Shown here one piece after another: positions 47,576 to 61,384 of a DNA stretch of 64,000 nucleotides. The notes beneath the pieces were generated by a model that saw only the letters and a list, made by a program, of their open reading frames with translations, made no database searches and was not told the origin of the DNA. The position numbers and the translations under genes were made by a program. The DNA comes from Microplitis mediator (Eukaryota; Arthropoda; Insecta; Hymenoptera; Braconidae), in contig NC_079976.1 of the NCBI RefSeq assembly GCF_029852145.1, forward strand, positions 7,564,001 through 7,628,000, read 5' to 3'. Every line of letters starts with the position of its first letter. The stretch's first letter is position 1.

Positions 47576-47924
47576 AGTCCTAAGAATAACTAAATAATAA
47601 ATACAGCTTCGAAGATATACTTATACATTTAACAATTCTATGTGTATCATTGGTAATTTTTTTTTTTTTTAGTTTTATCTATTTCGTAATGACCTTGCTG
47701 TCATTACATATCGTTCCTAATACAGATATATTTTTGTTACTGACAATAGACAAACTTAATTACAACAAAAAGATTAACAATGTTAAAAACTTTGTTTTTG
47801 AAAGTTCAATACGTATAATAATAAATACAGTCATTAGTCATCGTGGCTGATAATATAAAGTAATTAGGCCAGTTGGTACTTTGACCAGCAAATGAATGGA
47901 TAGAACGTTTCATTAATTCACCAA

Positions 47925-47934
47925 CTATAAAATT
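47925..47934 (+). promoter_or_regulatory. TATA box of EB gene D
   Basis: CTATAAAATT, 94 bases before the ATG at 48019. Confidence 0.6.
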
Positions 47935-48018
47935 ATATAGACTTCTAAAAAAAGTGATGAATAGCAGGTGAATATTATAATTTACTAAAAATTTGATTCC
48001 AGAAAAAAGTCCGTCAAA

Positions 48019-51000
48019 ATGTTATTAATATTAAGTGGAATATTGTCTCTCATTGTGGCATTTGTTGATCCTTCATTGAATACAAGAGCTCCTGATAGTC
48101 AGTGTGCCATCAGAAATACCCATGTAAGTATTTTTTTTTTATTGATACGGAATAAGCATAGATTTTTAATTATCATGTCTTAATTAGTGTGATCCAAATC
48201 TTTCGCGTCCGTGCTGTGATCAAAAAGATATTTGCAAACAAACTGAACCGAATTCATTTAAATGCATCGAAAACCGTAATCGAATTTATAATTTAACTTA
48301 TGACAGAGTCGTCACATATAACATGATTAATGCAACTTTTATTAACGTTTTTGTAATTCAGTGGGATTAGGAAAATTTTGTGAACTGGACGAAGATTGTG
48401 ATGAAATATGGCATTCAAAATGTTCAAAAGAAAAAACCTGTATATGTAGGACCAATAATATTGAAGTAAATGAGACAACCTGCGCACCAGTATTAGGTGG
48501 ATTTTGTTGGAAAAATGAATTATGTGCGACTGATAACGCTGTCTGTACTGACAGTGAATGTCAATGTAACGTTAGTAATTATCGAAGATTTAATGACGAA
48601 TGCATATTCAGTAAGTGTCTTTAAATTTATTTGGAATGGAACTAATACGATACACATACTGAGTTCATTATCAACTTTAACTGTTCACATTATCAAAGAT
48701 ACGTTGGGTGCACCCTGTGATAGCGATGAAAGTTGTAAACAAGTTAGGTTTGCAAAATGTTCGGAGCACAAAGTATGTAGCTGTTCGTCTAATACTTTCG
48801 CTGTTAATCAACATCATTGTGCATCACTTATAGGTGGGTTTTGCTGGGAAACAAATGATTGTCAACTTCCAAATTCTATTTGTGTTAATAACAGCTGTCA
48901 ATGTATGGATTTCTACGTTTCTCAATCGAATAATCAATGCATGCCAGGTAAATGATGTAGGGTAGAGCTACTATTTGTGGTCACTGGTCCATTTTTGGAC
49001 ATTTAATACTTTATTTTAATTAACGAAAAAGTATAACATAAAATTTTCATAATAATGGTGTGATAGAAGTATCCTTGCGTACATTTAGAAAATTAATCAC
49101 GTCATTTGTCTATTACAAACTAATTTATATAAATTTTTCAAGTGTCCAAAACTGGTCTTCAAGTAGCCGTGAACGTTACCTCTACTGTAGATAGAAAATA
49201 TAATCAAAAAATGAAAATACTTTTGTTATTTATACATATTCAATAAGAAAGTTTAGTTATATACATACATCGGAATTTCAGTCCGTTTGGACATGCCCTG
49301 CTCAACAGATAACAAATGCAGTCAATGGATACCACATTCTATTTGCGCTTGGAATCATTGCACTTGTGATAAAGATTATTTTGCAGAAGATCGGATAACG
49401 TGTGCACCTTTTACTAAGACTCCCTGTTCAAGTAAATTTCCATGTACAATGGATCATTCTCTTTGTATGGATAATATGTGCCAATGTGAACCTAGGTTTG
49501 TGTACCACTCTTCTAAATGTATGCCTCGTAAGTATCGCAATCACCGAAGAGAAACTTATCTATAGCCAAGAATTTTTTTTTTTTATTGTAAACATGGAAT
49601 TCTGTCAATAAAATTTACCACATTAGTTCATAATTATTATATCTGATAGCAGTCAACAATGTAAGGAAATTAATCTAGGTTTCTTGTCACATTCATATCT
49701 CTTTGATTTCGTTTAATTATAGTTTACCTCAATGGATCTTGCAAAAGTAATAATGATTGCAAACAGATCCTAAATGCAAGATGTTCAGCTGACAATGTAT
49801 GTGTTTGCGATAAAAACCATATTGAATTCAACGAAGGAGTCTGTGGACAGGTGCTGCGACAACATTGTCTTGAAGATGGAGACTGTGTAGCTATTAATTC
49901 AATTTGTGTCATGAATGAATGTCAATGCGAACCACATTTTGTGAGGAAATCGACAAATTTATGTGTATTATGTAAGTTGAAAACTGAGTATTATTCGTGA
50001 ATAAATAATGAATGACAGATGAAAGCATTTCCGCATAGAAATTATACTGTTTGAATAAAAATCTTGATAAAAAAATAAACAATATCCTAGAAAAGAAATC
50101 ACTTTTGATAAAATAAAGTAAACACAACTATTCTTTTTTGATAAAATTTTAGCTCACTTAGGCATGGACTGTAAAGATGATGATAATTGTATTTATATAC
50201 CATATAGTAAATGCTCAGTGACCAAGAGGTGTGAATGCATGTCAAACTATGCAGAATATAATATTACAGCTTGTGGGCCACTACTAGGCAGTTATTGTTC
50301 AGAAAATCGACTATGTGCAACTCATAATTCTATTTGTTCAAATAATATGTGTATATGTGGCGATGGTCTTTTAGAACATTCCAACAATAAATGTACATCA
50401 CGTAAGTTGATAACGTCATCAAATCAGGTGATGTGATTTTTATTGTAATTCAAGTCAACATTTTTTGATTAATTGATGGAAGTGATTATTGTATGATAAT
50501 GATTCAGATTTTATCGGAAAATACTGCATGATAGATGAAGATTGCAAAGAAATACTGGATTCAAAATGCGTAAACAACGACTGTGCTTGTAAAGACAACT
50601 ATGATGTGTTGAATGCAACGGCTTGTGCACCACTATTAGGCGAATATTGTGAAAACAACCAACAATGCGCGCCCGCCAATTCAATATGCAACGAAAATAA
50701 ATGCCAATGTGATTTGGATTACGTACGTCGATTTAATAATAAATGCATACCGGAAGCAGGTAAAAACATTCGTGTATTTAAAGATCTTTGTGATTATTTG
50801 GTGGCCAATAATTTGAAAATTGATAATAGGGCATTTCAAAATATCATGTTCCGAAAATAATGATTGTGTAAGCATTAAATATGCACAATGTTCCGCATAT
50901 CAAAAATGTGTTTGTCCAACAGAGTATGTTGCTCTCGGTGATGATAGATGTATAGCGCTTATAGGTGAATATTGTGACTCAGACGAAGAATGTATTTCAT

Positions 51001-51894
51001 ATAATACTGTTTGTATCAGTAATAAATGCCAATGTGCAAAGAAATTTGTCATGAAAACTAAATATCAATGTGACCATAGTAAATATAAATTTTTACTATT
51101 AGCTATAGTATTATCTATTCAGAAATTAATATTTGAAATTTAAATTTTTTTTATAGTTTCACTTGGTAGAACATGTCACAATAATGATGATTGTGACGTA
51201 GGCGTAAAAAATTCCGTTTGTTCAAACAATAATACCTGTGTTTGTCGAAACAATTACCATGCATTAAACGAGTTCGAATGCGCCCCTTTTTTATATCAAT
51301 ATTGTTTGAACAATGATGAATGTCGATTCAATTCTTCTATCTGTATTGAAAATAAATGTCAATGCATAAATAACTTTCAATCTGTGTCAGCAAGTCAGTG
51401 CAAACCGAGTAAGTAATTTTTGGACTAAAATTGTTTTGGAGTAATTAGAACAAAGGATTCTATACGCGAAAATCACTTTATGCACCATAAACAGAATTCA
51501 TGACTTATAATAATTTCAGTTGATTACTTGTATGTATGCAATGAAGATTTAGATTGCGGTGATCCATGGCATATCAAATGTTTTCCAGACAAGAAATGTC
51601 GATGTAATTCAAACAATATTTCAATAAATCGATCGACATGTTTGCCACTTTTAAAAGGTTATTGTTGGAAAGATAGCCAATGCTTCGTTCTCAATTCAGC
51701 TTGTATTGATTTTCAGTGTAAATGCAAAGAGAATTTCATGGCTGTATCCGGTAATCTATGCTCACCAGGTAATCAAAACTGTTATAGAAAACAATATTTC
51801 GTAGATATAAATCTCGTAGAGTCAGATTTAGTAAATTATAAAGACTTTCATATGATGAATTTTTTAATCATATTGTTTATTTTTCACAGTGTAA
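48019..51894 (+). CDS. EB-like cysteine-rich secreted protein, copy D
   Basis: Twelve exons: 48019-48123, 48188-48275, 48362-48610, 48699-48947, 49282-49527, 49723-49971, 50153-50401, 50508-50759, 50830-51078, 51157-51408, 51520-51768, 51890-51894. Total 2442 bases, 813 residues, the same as B. Signal peptide, cap and nine EB-like modules. The cap exon ends in CC|GT instead of TG|GT, changing one residue without harming the donor. It shares with B the short exon 1, the shorter exon 5, the intron-4 MITE and the 3' end, but exon 3 is nearly identical to C and exons 8-10 to A. All module cysteines present; appears functional. Confidence 0.87.
48958..49189. repeat. MITE, TAGGGTAGAG family, in gene D intron 4
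   Basis: Same position, orientation and ends as the copy in gene B (33971-34195). Confidence 0.8.
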
Positions 51895-52505
51895 AGTAGG
51901 ACCCTATCGACAAGTTCATTCTAATCACCATTATGACTTCATTCATGGACTTCGAAACGGTTGCTGATCAATAATCATTTAATTATCATTATAACATTCA
52001 TATTATGATTTGAAATAATTAAAAAAAAAAAAACCAGAAAAATTCCCTTATTCAGATAGAGTACACCGAAAAAAAGTGTGGTTATGTTATTGTAAGCTCC
52101 GAAAGTATTGCTTATAGTAGATAGTTTTAACAGTGTCTATCGATTAATTAGCAACACTTGATTGATGCATTATCAAAACCTTTTAACTTCTCACAACTAT
52201 CTATGTATATAGTTTCAACAATTTTAATAGCACAATTGCTATTTTGTCTTTTTTTACGAAAATTTCGTTAGTGCGCAAGCGTTGTCAAATACTTGTAATA
52301 AAGAACTGATTGCATTTTTATACGCCTCGTTATTTAGTAAACTACTCCATTGCAGTGGATCAATGAATATTTGTGGATAACTCGATGTAAAATTTATTCG
52401 AAATTCTATAATGCAGTATAACACAGTGATTGGTTTTTTAATAAATTAAAAAATAATTGAATTAAAAATGATATATACATTAAACTACTTTTTTAACCTA
52501 CACAT

Positions 52506-52860
52506 CAGTAAAAAATATTGTGTTAAAATCATAGAAAAATTTAATATGTCAATAAAAAAATTTTTTAAGTTAAACTAACATTTATTATGAATTTTCGATT
52601 CTAATTTCATTTTTCTTAAAAATTTTCCGTGACTATTAGTCAAGTTTTCAACATAAATTTCTTGACAATTTTTAAGTAATCTTTAATAAGTGTTAATAAT
52701 TTCGTTTTTTGTAATAATTTACACTTTCAAAGTGTTAAATAATAGATCTGTTTGAGATTTTAAAGCAACAAAGTGAAATATGTTGATTTAACACAAAATA
52801 ATCAATACAAAAAATTTAACAAGGGCGGTATTTAACACAAATACACAATATTTTTTACTG
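52506..52860. repeat. MITE with CAGTAAAAAATATTGTGTTAA ends
   Basis: CAGTAAAAAATATTGTG at the left and its complement at the right (to 52860), with AT-rich interior. Confidence 0.75.
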
Positions 52861-53660
52861 TGTACGCTATGACAATATTAAATGCTATTAATCTACTTTT
52901 AGAGTTAGAAATATATAATATGTTGCATGTTAACGGGACAATGATGAATCTTTTAGTCGAAATTTATCATAAATCGAGGCTACTCTAAACCACCGTAAAG
53001 TCTTAAAGCATCAGCATGCTCACGATGTGATTGGTTCGTGACTAACTTAAATTCACCATTATAATGAATAAAGTGAATGCTACTTCTCTTCTTCTACTCT
53101 ACAGATAATATATCGCATCTAATTCTACACTCAACAGTTACTATTTCAACTTGTATTCGTTAAGATAGATCTTTAATTTTCATCTAAACGTGCCATATCG
53201 TGCACGCATCACCACTTTATACTATAATTACAATCCTTGGCAATTACTTCCACCTTAATCTTCTTCCTGTACATACAGAAAGTATTAATTTATTATTTTT
53301 TAACGCGTTAATTAATTCTTTTCACTTGTCATACTTTAATATCATTATTATTGTCTTCTTTTTCTTCAGAAAAGTTTATAAAATCTATCCGTGAGAAAAT
53401 ATTTTCAACTCATGGGTTTATACTATGATTTATTATAGAAGTAGGAAATAGTCGTACCAGACTATACTGCGGATGAGTTATTAAGTTATTGGATAAAAAA
53501 TTTCATCATCAATCCTAGTGGAAACGGTCTACACAAGTTTATTGTTATACACTACTCGTAAAAAGTAAAAAATAAAAAAAAAGTAAATTGAAGCCCCGAG
53601 ATTCTCATTTTCAGATCTCGAAGTCTAAAATTTTTCATGCGTCCGTTAAATATTAATAGT

Positions 53661-53976
53661 ATATTACACACCAAGGACGGAAAGTAGGACATTCCGACCC
53701 ACGTGTGTAATTTCCTACCCGTGCCGAAGGCAAGTTCATCGGTATAAATTTCTGCCCTGTGTAGAGGGAAGAAAGTCGTTTTTTTCTTTTATGAGAAAAC
53801 AAATGATAAAAATTGGCGCGAGCGCCGTTTTTCCCACTAATGGAGGCAAAAATTTAAAATTTCAAGTGTAGATCTAGTGTAAAATTACTTACACACAACA
53901 GAGGAAGGTAGGACTCGGGTAGACAATTATACACGTGGATTGGAATGTCCTACTTTCCTCCCTAGGTATGTAATAT
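53661..53976. mobile_element. MITE with GGAAAGTAGGACATTCC ends
   Basis: Inverted ends of about 60 bases: left ATATTACACACCAAGGACGG then GAAAGTAGGACATTCC; right its close complement. A degraded relative is in the OR intron (38940-39199). Confidence 0.8.
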
Positions 53977-54134
53977 TCTATTTTCCATCCAGTGTACGGT
54001 CTTCATAAATAAATATAAGATTACTATTTTAAAAGTCACTATATTTCTAAAATGAAAATTCGGAATTTTACTTAAATTTAGCGAATATAAAGATTGAGAA
54101 AAAAATTTTTTTATAAATAACATAATACATTAAA

Positions 54135-54263
54135 GTAAAAGACCCAGTACCCGTTCAGAGAACTAGTTCCCGATCACTCATGTATTTGTATATTTAAACT
54201 TACTAAGTTTTACTAAATATAGATATACAAATACATGGAGTGATCGAGTAGTAGGTCTTTTAC
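54135..54263. repeat. Short foldback element
   Basis: GTAAAAGACCCAGTAC / GTAGTAGGTCTTTTAC ends and inner CGATCACTCATGTATTTGTA / TACAAATACATGGAGTGATC arms form a hairpin around a 30-base AT centre. Confidence 0.8.
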
Positions 54264-57200
54264 CTAACGTTGAATCAACACATGAAAATGTTAAATATTT
54301 AACATAAAAATTAAAACACAAACCGTTTTCAACGTGACTCTAAAAATTTTTTACGCTGTTTATTGTAAAAAGAAATATGATATTTTTTTTTATTATTTAT
54401 TTTCTTAATAGTCAATGACCTACAGACAAAAAAAGACCTGAATATTTTGTTCGATGAATGCCTTGGGTCACTCGGTTACAAAACCTCTCAGCCAAAATAA
54501 CGGTACACATGTCGCGTAGTGTAACTTTGATCGTGAATACCGGTATCGTTATATGGGGCCACATGTCGATGTAAAAGTCGTGTCAAGCATCAACTTTGTC
54601 GTACGCTCAACAATTTTTATCAGTTAGTAGTTCTTCAATTATATTTGATTAAAAACAAATAAAAAAAAACAACTTTGTTACTTTTATTTTTATAATTAAC
54701 AAAATACTATCATTTTTATTTTTATGGAACAAGTTCTTTATTCTACGGTAATTAGTAAATGAAAAGTAAACTTGAAATATTTTAACATAACATTATTTTG
54801 AACAATAACAAGTGTATTGTTAATGCACAGAGAAAAAAATGACTCTTATAAAAAAAATACTTTCTTTATCCAAAAAAGAATTTATTAAAAATTTGCAATC
54901 AATTTTTTTTCTGGTGCAATTAAAATTTCTTACAGAAATATTTAAGAAAGAAAATTTTTACGATAGAAGTTGATTAGCAATAAATAAAAACAAATTGTAC
55001 TCGATGCTCAAAACTCACAAAAATTAATTACTCGCTTAGATGCTTCCCCCGGTCTCTCATATTATTTTATGAATTACATTATTAATAAAAATGACATTTT
55101 AATACAATAGAATAATAACAATGACCTTCAAAAAAATAATCTCTATGATACATCAATAGAATAAAAAATTATAAAAGTTTTTGATAATAACAAAATATGA
55201 ATTAACGGAATCACGGTATCTAAGCACGAAAGTGAATCGTCTTAGGTTGATAATTTTCAGCGGAAAATCTTGGTCATTAATAATTAATAAATTTTAATGC
55301 ATTAGTTATACAGTTTATCAAAGAACAACAAGATTTAATTTATAATTTTTAAGTTTTTTATTTTCTTAACATATATGTACACACATGTAAGTATTGAATT
55401 TCTTAATCTATTGTTTTCATACTGTATAATTTATATACTTAGTATTCTTTATACTTACAACCCCAGGATCTTTATACTACAACTATTTAACTATCTACAA
55501 CTACTACTAGGATTACACGGTCTCGAAAAAAAAAGTAATTACGAAAGCGACGACGTCCGCGTAGCGGTCTATCGCGCACGAGAAATAAAATAGTTATGAA
55601 ACCACCGGAATTTGCACGTCTAAATAGAGAAGACGAGAAAAAACAATTTGCCGTTAAATCAGCTGACGATATTTTCATAAATTCTATACAAATTATTATT
55701 ATTATTATTTTTTACACAGACAAAAAATAATTTCTTGGATCAAAACTGAATTTTCTTAGATCAAAAAAAAATTATTGGAGCTAAGAAATTTGTTCTTGTC
55801 CTAAGAAATTTTTTGTTTTTTATGCAAACTACAAAAAAATTTTTAACGCAAGAAATTCTCTTTTTCTGCGCATTATTATACATAATTATCATTAGGTTTT
55901 TTATTCATACGTCAATTTTAAAAATAATAATCATAATTATTCTCATTTTTCTATAAATAATTATTTAAGACAATTGCTGCATTTATAAAAAAATGTAAAA
56001 AAAAAAAAGTTCATGAACACAAAGATTGTCATTCGCAACAGTAAGCACATGTCTGCATACAAACAATTGTCAGAGAAAGTTTGTTTTACACAAATTATGA
56101 CTTTCTGTTACTATTAAAAATAAAACAACTTAATAATTCAGTTAATTAAACAAAAAGTTAAAAAATAGTATTTTAATAAATTTAACAATTATTATAATTG
56201 TCAAAACTAAACAATTTAAATTATATAATATAGTGATTTAATGACTTAAATTAAATGCGGTTGGATTTGAAAAGAAAAAAAAAAGATAAGATAGTACAAA
56301 TGAAAGTATAAACTGTAATTTACTGACCGTGGAATACACGTTAACCCCGCCCATATTAGATCGTGCATTTGTCCTCTATATCGAGTACAAAAGTATCGCC
56401 TAAATGTTATGTCTATCCCACACACAACTTGTTTTCTTGTTAATTTCCCTAATGTACTGTAATGTAATACAAGAGGAACACATTATGAATCGTGCTGGAT
56501 CGTTCAACAATTGTTAACGCCCTAACTTTTAGTTCCTAATTCCCAGGTTTAACGAATTTATATGTTTTAAAGTCATAAAAATTATAATACAATATATAAA
56601 TATTATTTATATACAGAGAAGTAAATATCAGGTTCCATTTCTTACTCAAACATTACACTAAACGTGAGAATAAAATAGATGTGTTGTAGTAAAGTATATG
56701 AGCCCGGATGAAAAAGTGTTGTATATATAAAAATATATATGATCATTATACTGTTACATACTTCACGATATATGGAATCATATCTATACAGAAAAAAAGG
56801 ATTTTTTGGCGCCAAAATTTTTTTCGCGCGCTAAGAAAGTTTTTGTTTGTTATTTATAGTGAAGAAGACCCCGTATATATATTTATATATATTTGTTGTG
56901 GTCTACAAGACATTGAGTCCACTGAAAAATTACTAAAAAAAATTTTATAAAATAGAACTATTGGAAAATCTCTAGAAAATTTCGAAAATTCCAACAATTT
57001 CCGTGATTTAAATTTGAATACTTTCAATTTGAAAAGTTCTTCTGTTCCGCAGTTTATGTATTTCTGTATTATTTTTAGTACTAAAGTTTTAAAAAATTTA
57101 ACAATTTCTCCAATTTCAAAGTTCGATTTGTCGAATTTTTTTCAAAATATTTTTTTTTATTACGTGTATATTATTTACAATATATTGTATTTATTTTAAT

Positions 57201-57758
57201 CCGGGAGCTGCTACAAAAGGTAGGCATTATGATAATTATCGTTGGAGATCGAAGAGAAATTTAATTGGTGAGTTCAGACGCGCTGTAAATTAGGACACAA
57301 GAAATATAGGCCTATAATCAGTATCTAAAAAAATTGTTTATTTAAATACTAATAAAAAATAAAAAATAAATAAATAAAAACACTATTCTAATGACAAATT
57401 GACAATAATTACAGCAAATAATTGAAGCTTATGTTTATTTATTATTTGGTATTTAAAATTGTTATTATTACAATAAAGAATGCTGTAAGATGATAGAAAA
57501 CAGCCTACGAGAAAGGTGAGTGCACTTTGCCAACACGAAGATCGAAGGCAACAACTAATGGAATGCGAAAACATTTCGCAAACTTTCTTTACTAACCTAA
57601 ACAATTTAATCAAAATATACATAATTATAATGACTTTACTACCCGTTTATTATTCAACATATTAAACATTATATTTACAAGTGAGTTTACAAATTACCTG
57701 TTATCTATTATCGTCTAAAATATTAAATTTACTATGAATTCGTTTAAAAATCTATACT

Positions 57759-58283
57759 CGAGTCAACAAAATAATTTAAATTTCACTTTTTTGTCTTAAA
57801 TTTATGTCTATTAAGCCAAAACTAATTCAAATTTGACTTTTTTGACTTAAGTAGATACTAAATAAGTCAAGTTTACCAAAATTAGATCAAAATCAAATGT
57901 CTTTTTCATTTATTTATAATTAGCTCTTGGCTAATTTGACCCACTTGGTATCCATTTATGTCAAAAAAGTCAAATTTCAATTTTTTGACTTAAATGGATA
58001 CTTTGACTTTAAGTCAAAAAAGTATAATTTTACTTGCCATGTAAAAAAACGTTCAAAAAAAGTTCGTCGTTGTCTCACGTTTTGAAGTTTAGAATAGTCA
58101 ACACTTTTTCAACCTTTTTTCAACAATTTTTTTTACACAGGTTGGTTTCGGTTTTGTTGACTCAAATTAAAGTCAAAATCAAACGTATTTTCCATTTATT
58201 TTTGACTCACTTTTGACTGACATGATCTATTGAGTATCCATTTAAGTTAAAAAAGTCAAATTTACATAATTTTTTTGACCCGG
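57759..58283. mobile_element. MITE with GTCAACAAAATAATTTAAAT ends
   Basis: Left CGAGTCAACAAAATAATTTA and right (complement) CCGGGTCAAAAAAATTATGT are inverted. The interior repeats TTTTTTGACTTAAATGGATAC on both strands, as at 2570-2725. Confidence 0.7.
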
Positions 58284-59676
58284 ATGAAAAATATATATAT
58301 GTATATATTCTTATTATTATGTTAAGTAAACTGATATAATTATTTGTAAAGCAAGTCTCTCACTTTTTTTTCACACTCTATATAATAGTAATCCACTTTC
58401 AAGGATATCAACTAAACAGTCAGGGTGCAGTCAGGAAGAGAATGCACTAGACATTAGACACCGGACTTTAAAAGCACTTGCTACTTGAAATTATTTCAAA
58501 TAAATAATTATAACATTAACTATATCCAGTATTTTTATCAAAATTACATTAAATTCACTTTAAAAAGGGGTCACTTCGATGGATATCATATTACGAACGC
58601 AAGCAGGTGGACAAGAGGAACTCGGTTTCCGTTTGTTATTTTAAAATTCGGTGTATCATAAATTTTAAATAAATAAATATTCAATTATTTCATTTGATTT
58701 TAAAATAAACAATTTTTTTTTAACTCAAATTAACGCGTATTAAAATAATTATTAAATCAACTCCAAATTCCTTTTGTTTATCTTACAATGAGTCTTTTAC
58801 ATTTACCGGTTGACCTCGCATTCGAAAAAATAACCGAGGACAAATTGGGTAGGCGTTGACCGATCATTTTATTTTCATATTTTTTTATCAGGTTCGTATC
58901 AAGTTTAGATATTAAATTTTACGTTTCAATGCCTTTGGTTGGACAACAATTTATAAAAAAAGATTGACAAATTTCTTTCAAATTAATATGATTTTAATTA
59001 CTTTCTCAAATTCTGTCCGGTTGTAAGGACCTTCAAAAAATATGAATACCTATATATTTAAAGTATAATGTGATTACAAACCTTGTACTTGTAAAATCCC
59101 TAAAACGGGGATTAAAAATCCGATGAAAAATATCATCGTTCAATATCCTTTGACTTTTGTGTATTGCATTTATAAATAGTGTACTCTCATAACATTAATT
59201 AAATCCTTCAGCCTTTTAAATAAACTTTAAACTATAAACTACCACAAATGAGTGACACTTAAAACTTCACAATGTCTTTTAAATATTTAAAAGACTTTTG
59301 TTATTTATAAAAAATTTAACCTTTACTGTCATCAAAAAATAAATAAATAAATTACATACAAATATTCTCCTTTCACTTGTTTTAATTATTTTATTTTAAA
59401 TACTATTTGTAATTACAATTATTAACAATCACTCTAGTATAGTTTTTTTTTCTCTATTTTCACTTTTAAATTTTATATTCAATTAACTCGGACCTTGAGT
59501 TAATTTTTGTTAATTAAAACCAAGTACACAAAAAAAATTTACAAATCAACCACTTGCGCCTTTTTTTTTTAATTACACATTTTATTAAATAAATTAAATT
59601 ATTGGTTAAATAAAAATAATAAATAAATAAATAAATATGAGCAGAGAATTATTTTTTCACGTGTTTTTAAAAACGA

Positions 59677-59812
59677 TCACGGAGTAAACGATCCGTTCCC
59701 TTCACCGGCTAAACATGCAGTGCCCCTGGCTAGAGGCTCGTTGTCTTTCTGCTGGATATGAAAGTCGTCCTGTTGTATGGTTTGATTGTATGGAGGTTTC
59801 GTGAGCGCACAG
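59677..59812 (-). CDS. Orphan C-terminal coding exon, gene unknown
   Basis: On the minus strand an acceptor (CCATAAG) is followed by one base of a split codon and 44 codons to TGA. The peptide starts ALTKPPYNQTIQQDD, contains NEPLARGTACLAG and ends GNGSFTP. GC content and codon regularity stand out from the surrounding AT-rich DNA, and no other frame is open, so this is most likely the last exon of a real gene. The intron in front is phase 2. I found no partner exon with a matching donor up to 64 kb. I do not recognise the protein; the polar, unstructured look suggests a cytoplasmic tail or an alternative C-terminus. Confidence 0.6.
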
Positions 59813-60543
59813 CTTATGGAAAAATAATATAAATATATATATGTGTTTGATCTTCAGCTCAATCTAAAGGATTTTGTTTTCTTAAGAATACGCTTTTGTA
59901 TTTTATTTATGGAAATTTTATTCATTTTACATATTTAGGAACTTAAAGAAATGGTATGGGAATGAGAAAAAAAAACCATGGCCTGAAAGTAAGCTGTAGA
60001 TTTATTTGGTAAAAGTAAAATTGACAGTAAAGACGACGTAATTTTGAAAGTTGATAAAATGGATTTTTTGTTAAATTAAGTAATTGATATATATATATAA
60101 AGGGTATGATGATTGTTGTTTAATATGTATGTTACATTAGTTAAAACTTACATGTACTAGAGTACATGGTTTGCATGAGGAGAAGCAAAGTAATGTTATC
60201 AACCGTGTGTAACGAAAGTTACGATCGGAGTGCCCTGTTTCTTTTGTGTGAAATGATTACGAAAGTACGTGCACTTGGCGGAAACGAAGAGAAAATCTTT
60301 AATATTATTTTCAGAATCAATAGTAATTGTTAATATATTTATTTATTTATAAACTTATTTTTCAAAATTTTTTAATTTAAATAATTGATATTATTTTTAA
60401 AATCAATAATAATTATTGATCTATTTAGGAGAGAGTGGGGCACAATTCGCCATTAAAAAAAAAGGGCTTATATGTCATGTAAATGTAGGCCAACTTTGCC
60501 CCCCCCCCCTTCCTCCCCTATTAGTAATGTAATTTTTAAAGTC

Positions 60544-60837
60544 ACACTGTAAAAAATTTTCAGACAACGCGAATTAAATCCTAAGTAATTTTGGAGTAAA
60601 TGTGGAGCGGATGATTTTTTATTAATTTAATCCCCTTCGGGTGAAATTGACTCCAGAAAAGAGTTAATTTCAAATTTGAAACTCCAGATCTGAGTAATTG
60701 CGGATTAAAATTAAATCAACATCACTCCGTAATCACTTTTATTAAAATAGAAACTCCCTTTTCACTCCATATGCGGCGCGATTTTTAAAAAAACTCCGGA
60801 ACTCGGAATAAAATCCATATTCACTCCAAATTTTTTG
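60544..60837. repeat. MITE-like repeat, GGAGT family copy 3
   Basis: CACTGTAAAAAATTTTCAGAC, GGAGTAAATGTGGAGCGGAT and inverted CACTCC motifs match copy 1 (97-345) over most of its length. Confidence 0.65.
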
Positions 60838-61376
60838 ATGTAACAATTGACCTATTTATCTATTAATCAAATTTAAAAACTACAATAATTGATATTAATA
60901 TTAATATTTTCATTTGATGAAATTAGAATCAGATATTTATTGAATCGACAATAAAAAATAAATAACCGGTTAGAAATGAATATTGCATTAGAGGTAAAAT
61001 AAACTAACAGTGGCTACAATAAACGTATTGGTTAAGATATAGAGGAGTTTTGAATTAAATCTATAAGGTTACACTGTAACTGGGTTTACCGTTAATCTCT
61101 ACCTTAGCTCCCTTTAAGTCATTTCTATCTTCCTTTCTCTTGGAATATATTTCTGGTTTTTATCTCATTTTTTATAATCGTCTGGCTCAAGTTTATATAC
61201 AAGAGCATGATCGCATTTCCCACTATGAACAATTTCTCTTACTTGTCTATAAGTGTCTACACAGCATAGCCTTTAAGTATTGCTGCTATATATATTTCTC
61301 ACTCGCGGTTACTTCTTCGTTCTCACTACTCACTCCTGTACATCATAATCTTTTCTTTTTTTATTCACCTACAACG

Positions 61377-61384
61377 TGACGTCA
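61377..61384. promoter_or_regulatory. CRE-like palindrome TGACGTCA
   Basis: Perfect consensus CREB/ATF site in a GC-richer patch (61375-61440). May mark a promoter of the unknown minus-strand gene; no transcription start is otherwise supported. Confidence 0.25.

Larger units (their letters stand above)
51895..59676. other. Long intergenic stretch right of the EB cluster
   Basis: No coding exon recognised on either strand. MITEs at 52506-52860, 53661-53976, 54135-54263 and 57759-58283 are listed separately. Stretches near 54470-54610, 55500-55690 and 56320-56530 are somewhat GC-richer but show no gene. Part of it could be 3' UTR of the minus-strand exon at 59677-59812 or an intron of the receptor gene. 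Confidence 0.55.

Noticed and set aside
55487..55678. 63-codon minus-strand ORF with hydrophobic and Arg-rich parts
   Set aside because: No splice donor in phase 1 for the receptor and no signal-peptide shape; composition repeats explain it.
60147..60300. Possible minus-strand exon upstream of 59677-59812, with donor CAT|GTAAGT
   Set aside because: The donor phase does not match the phase-2 acceptor, and the matching frame contains a stop (TAG) shortly before the donor.
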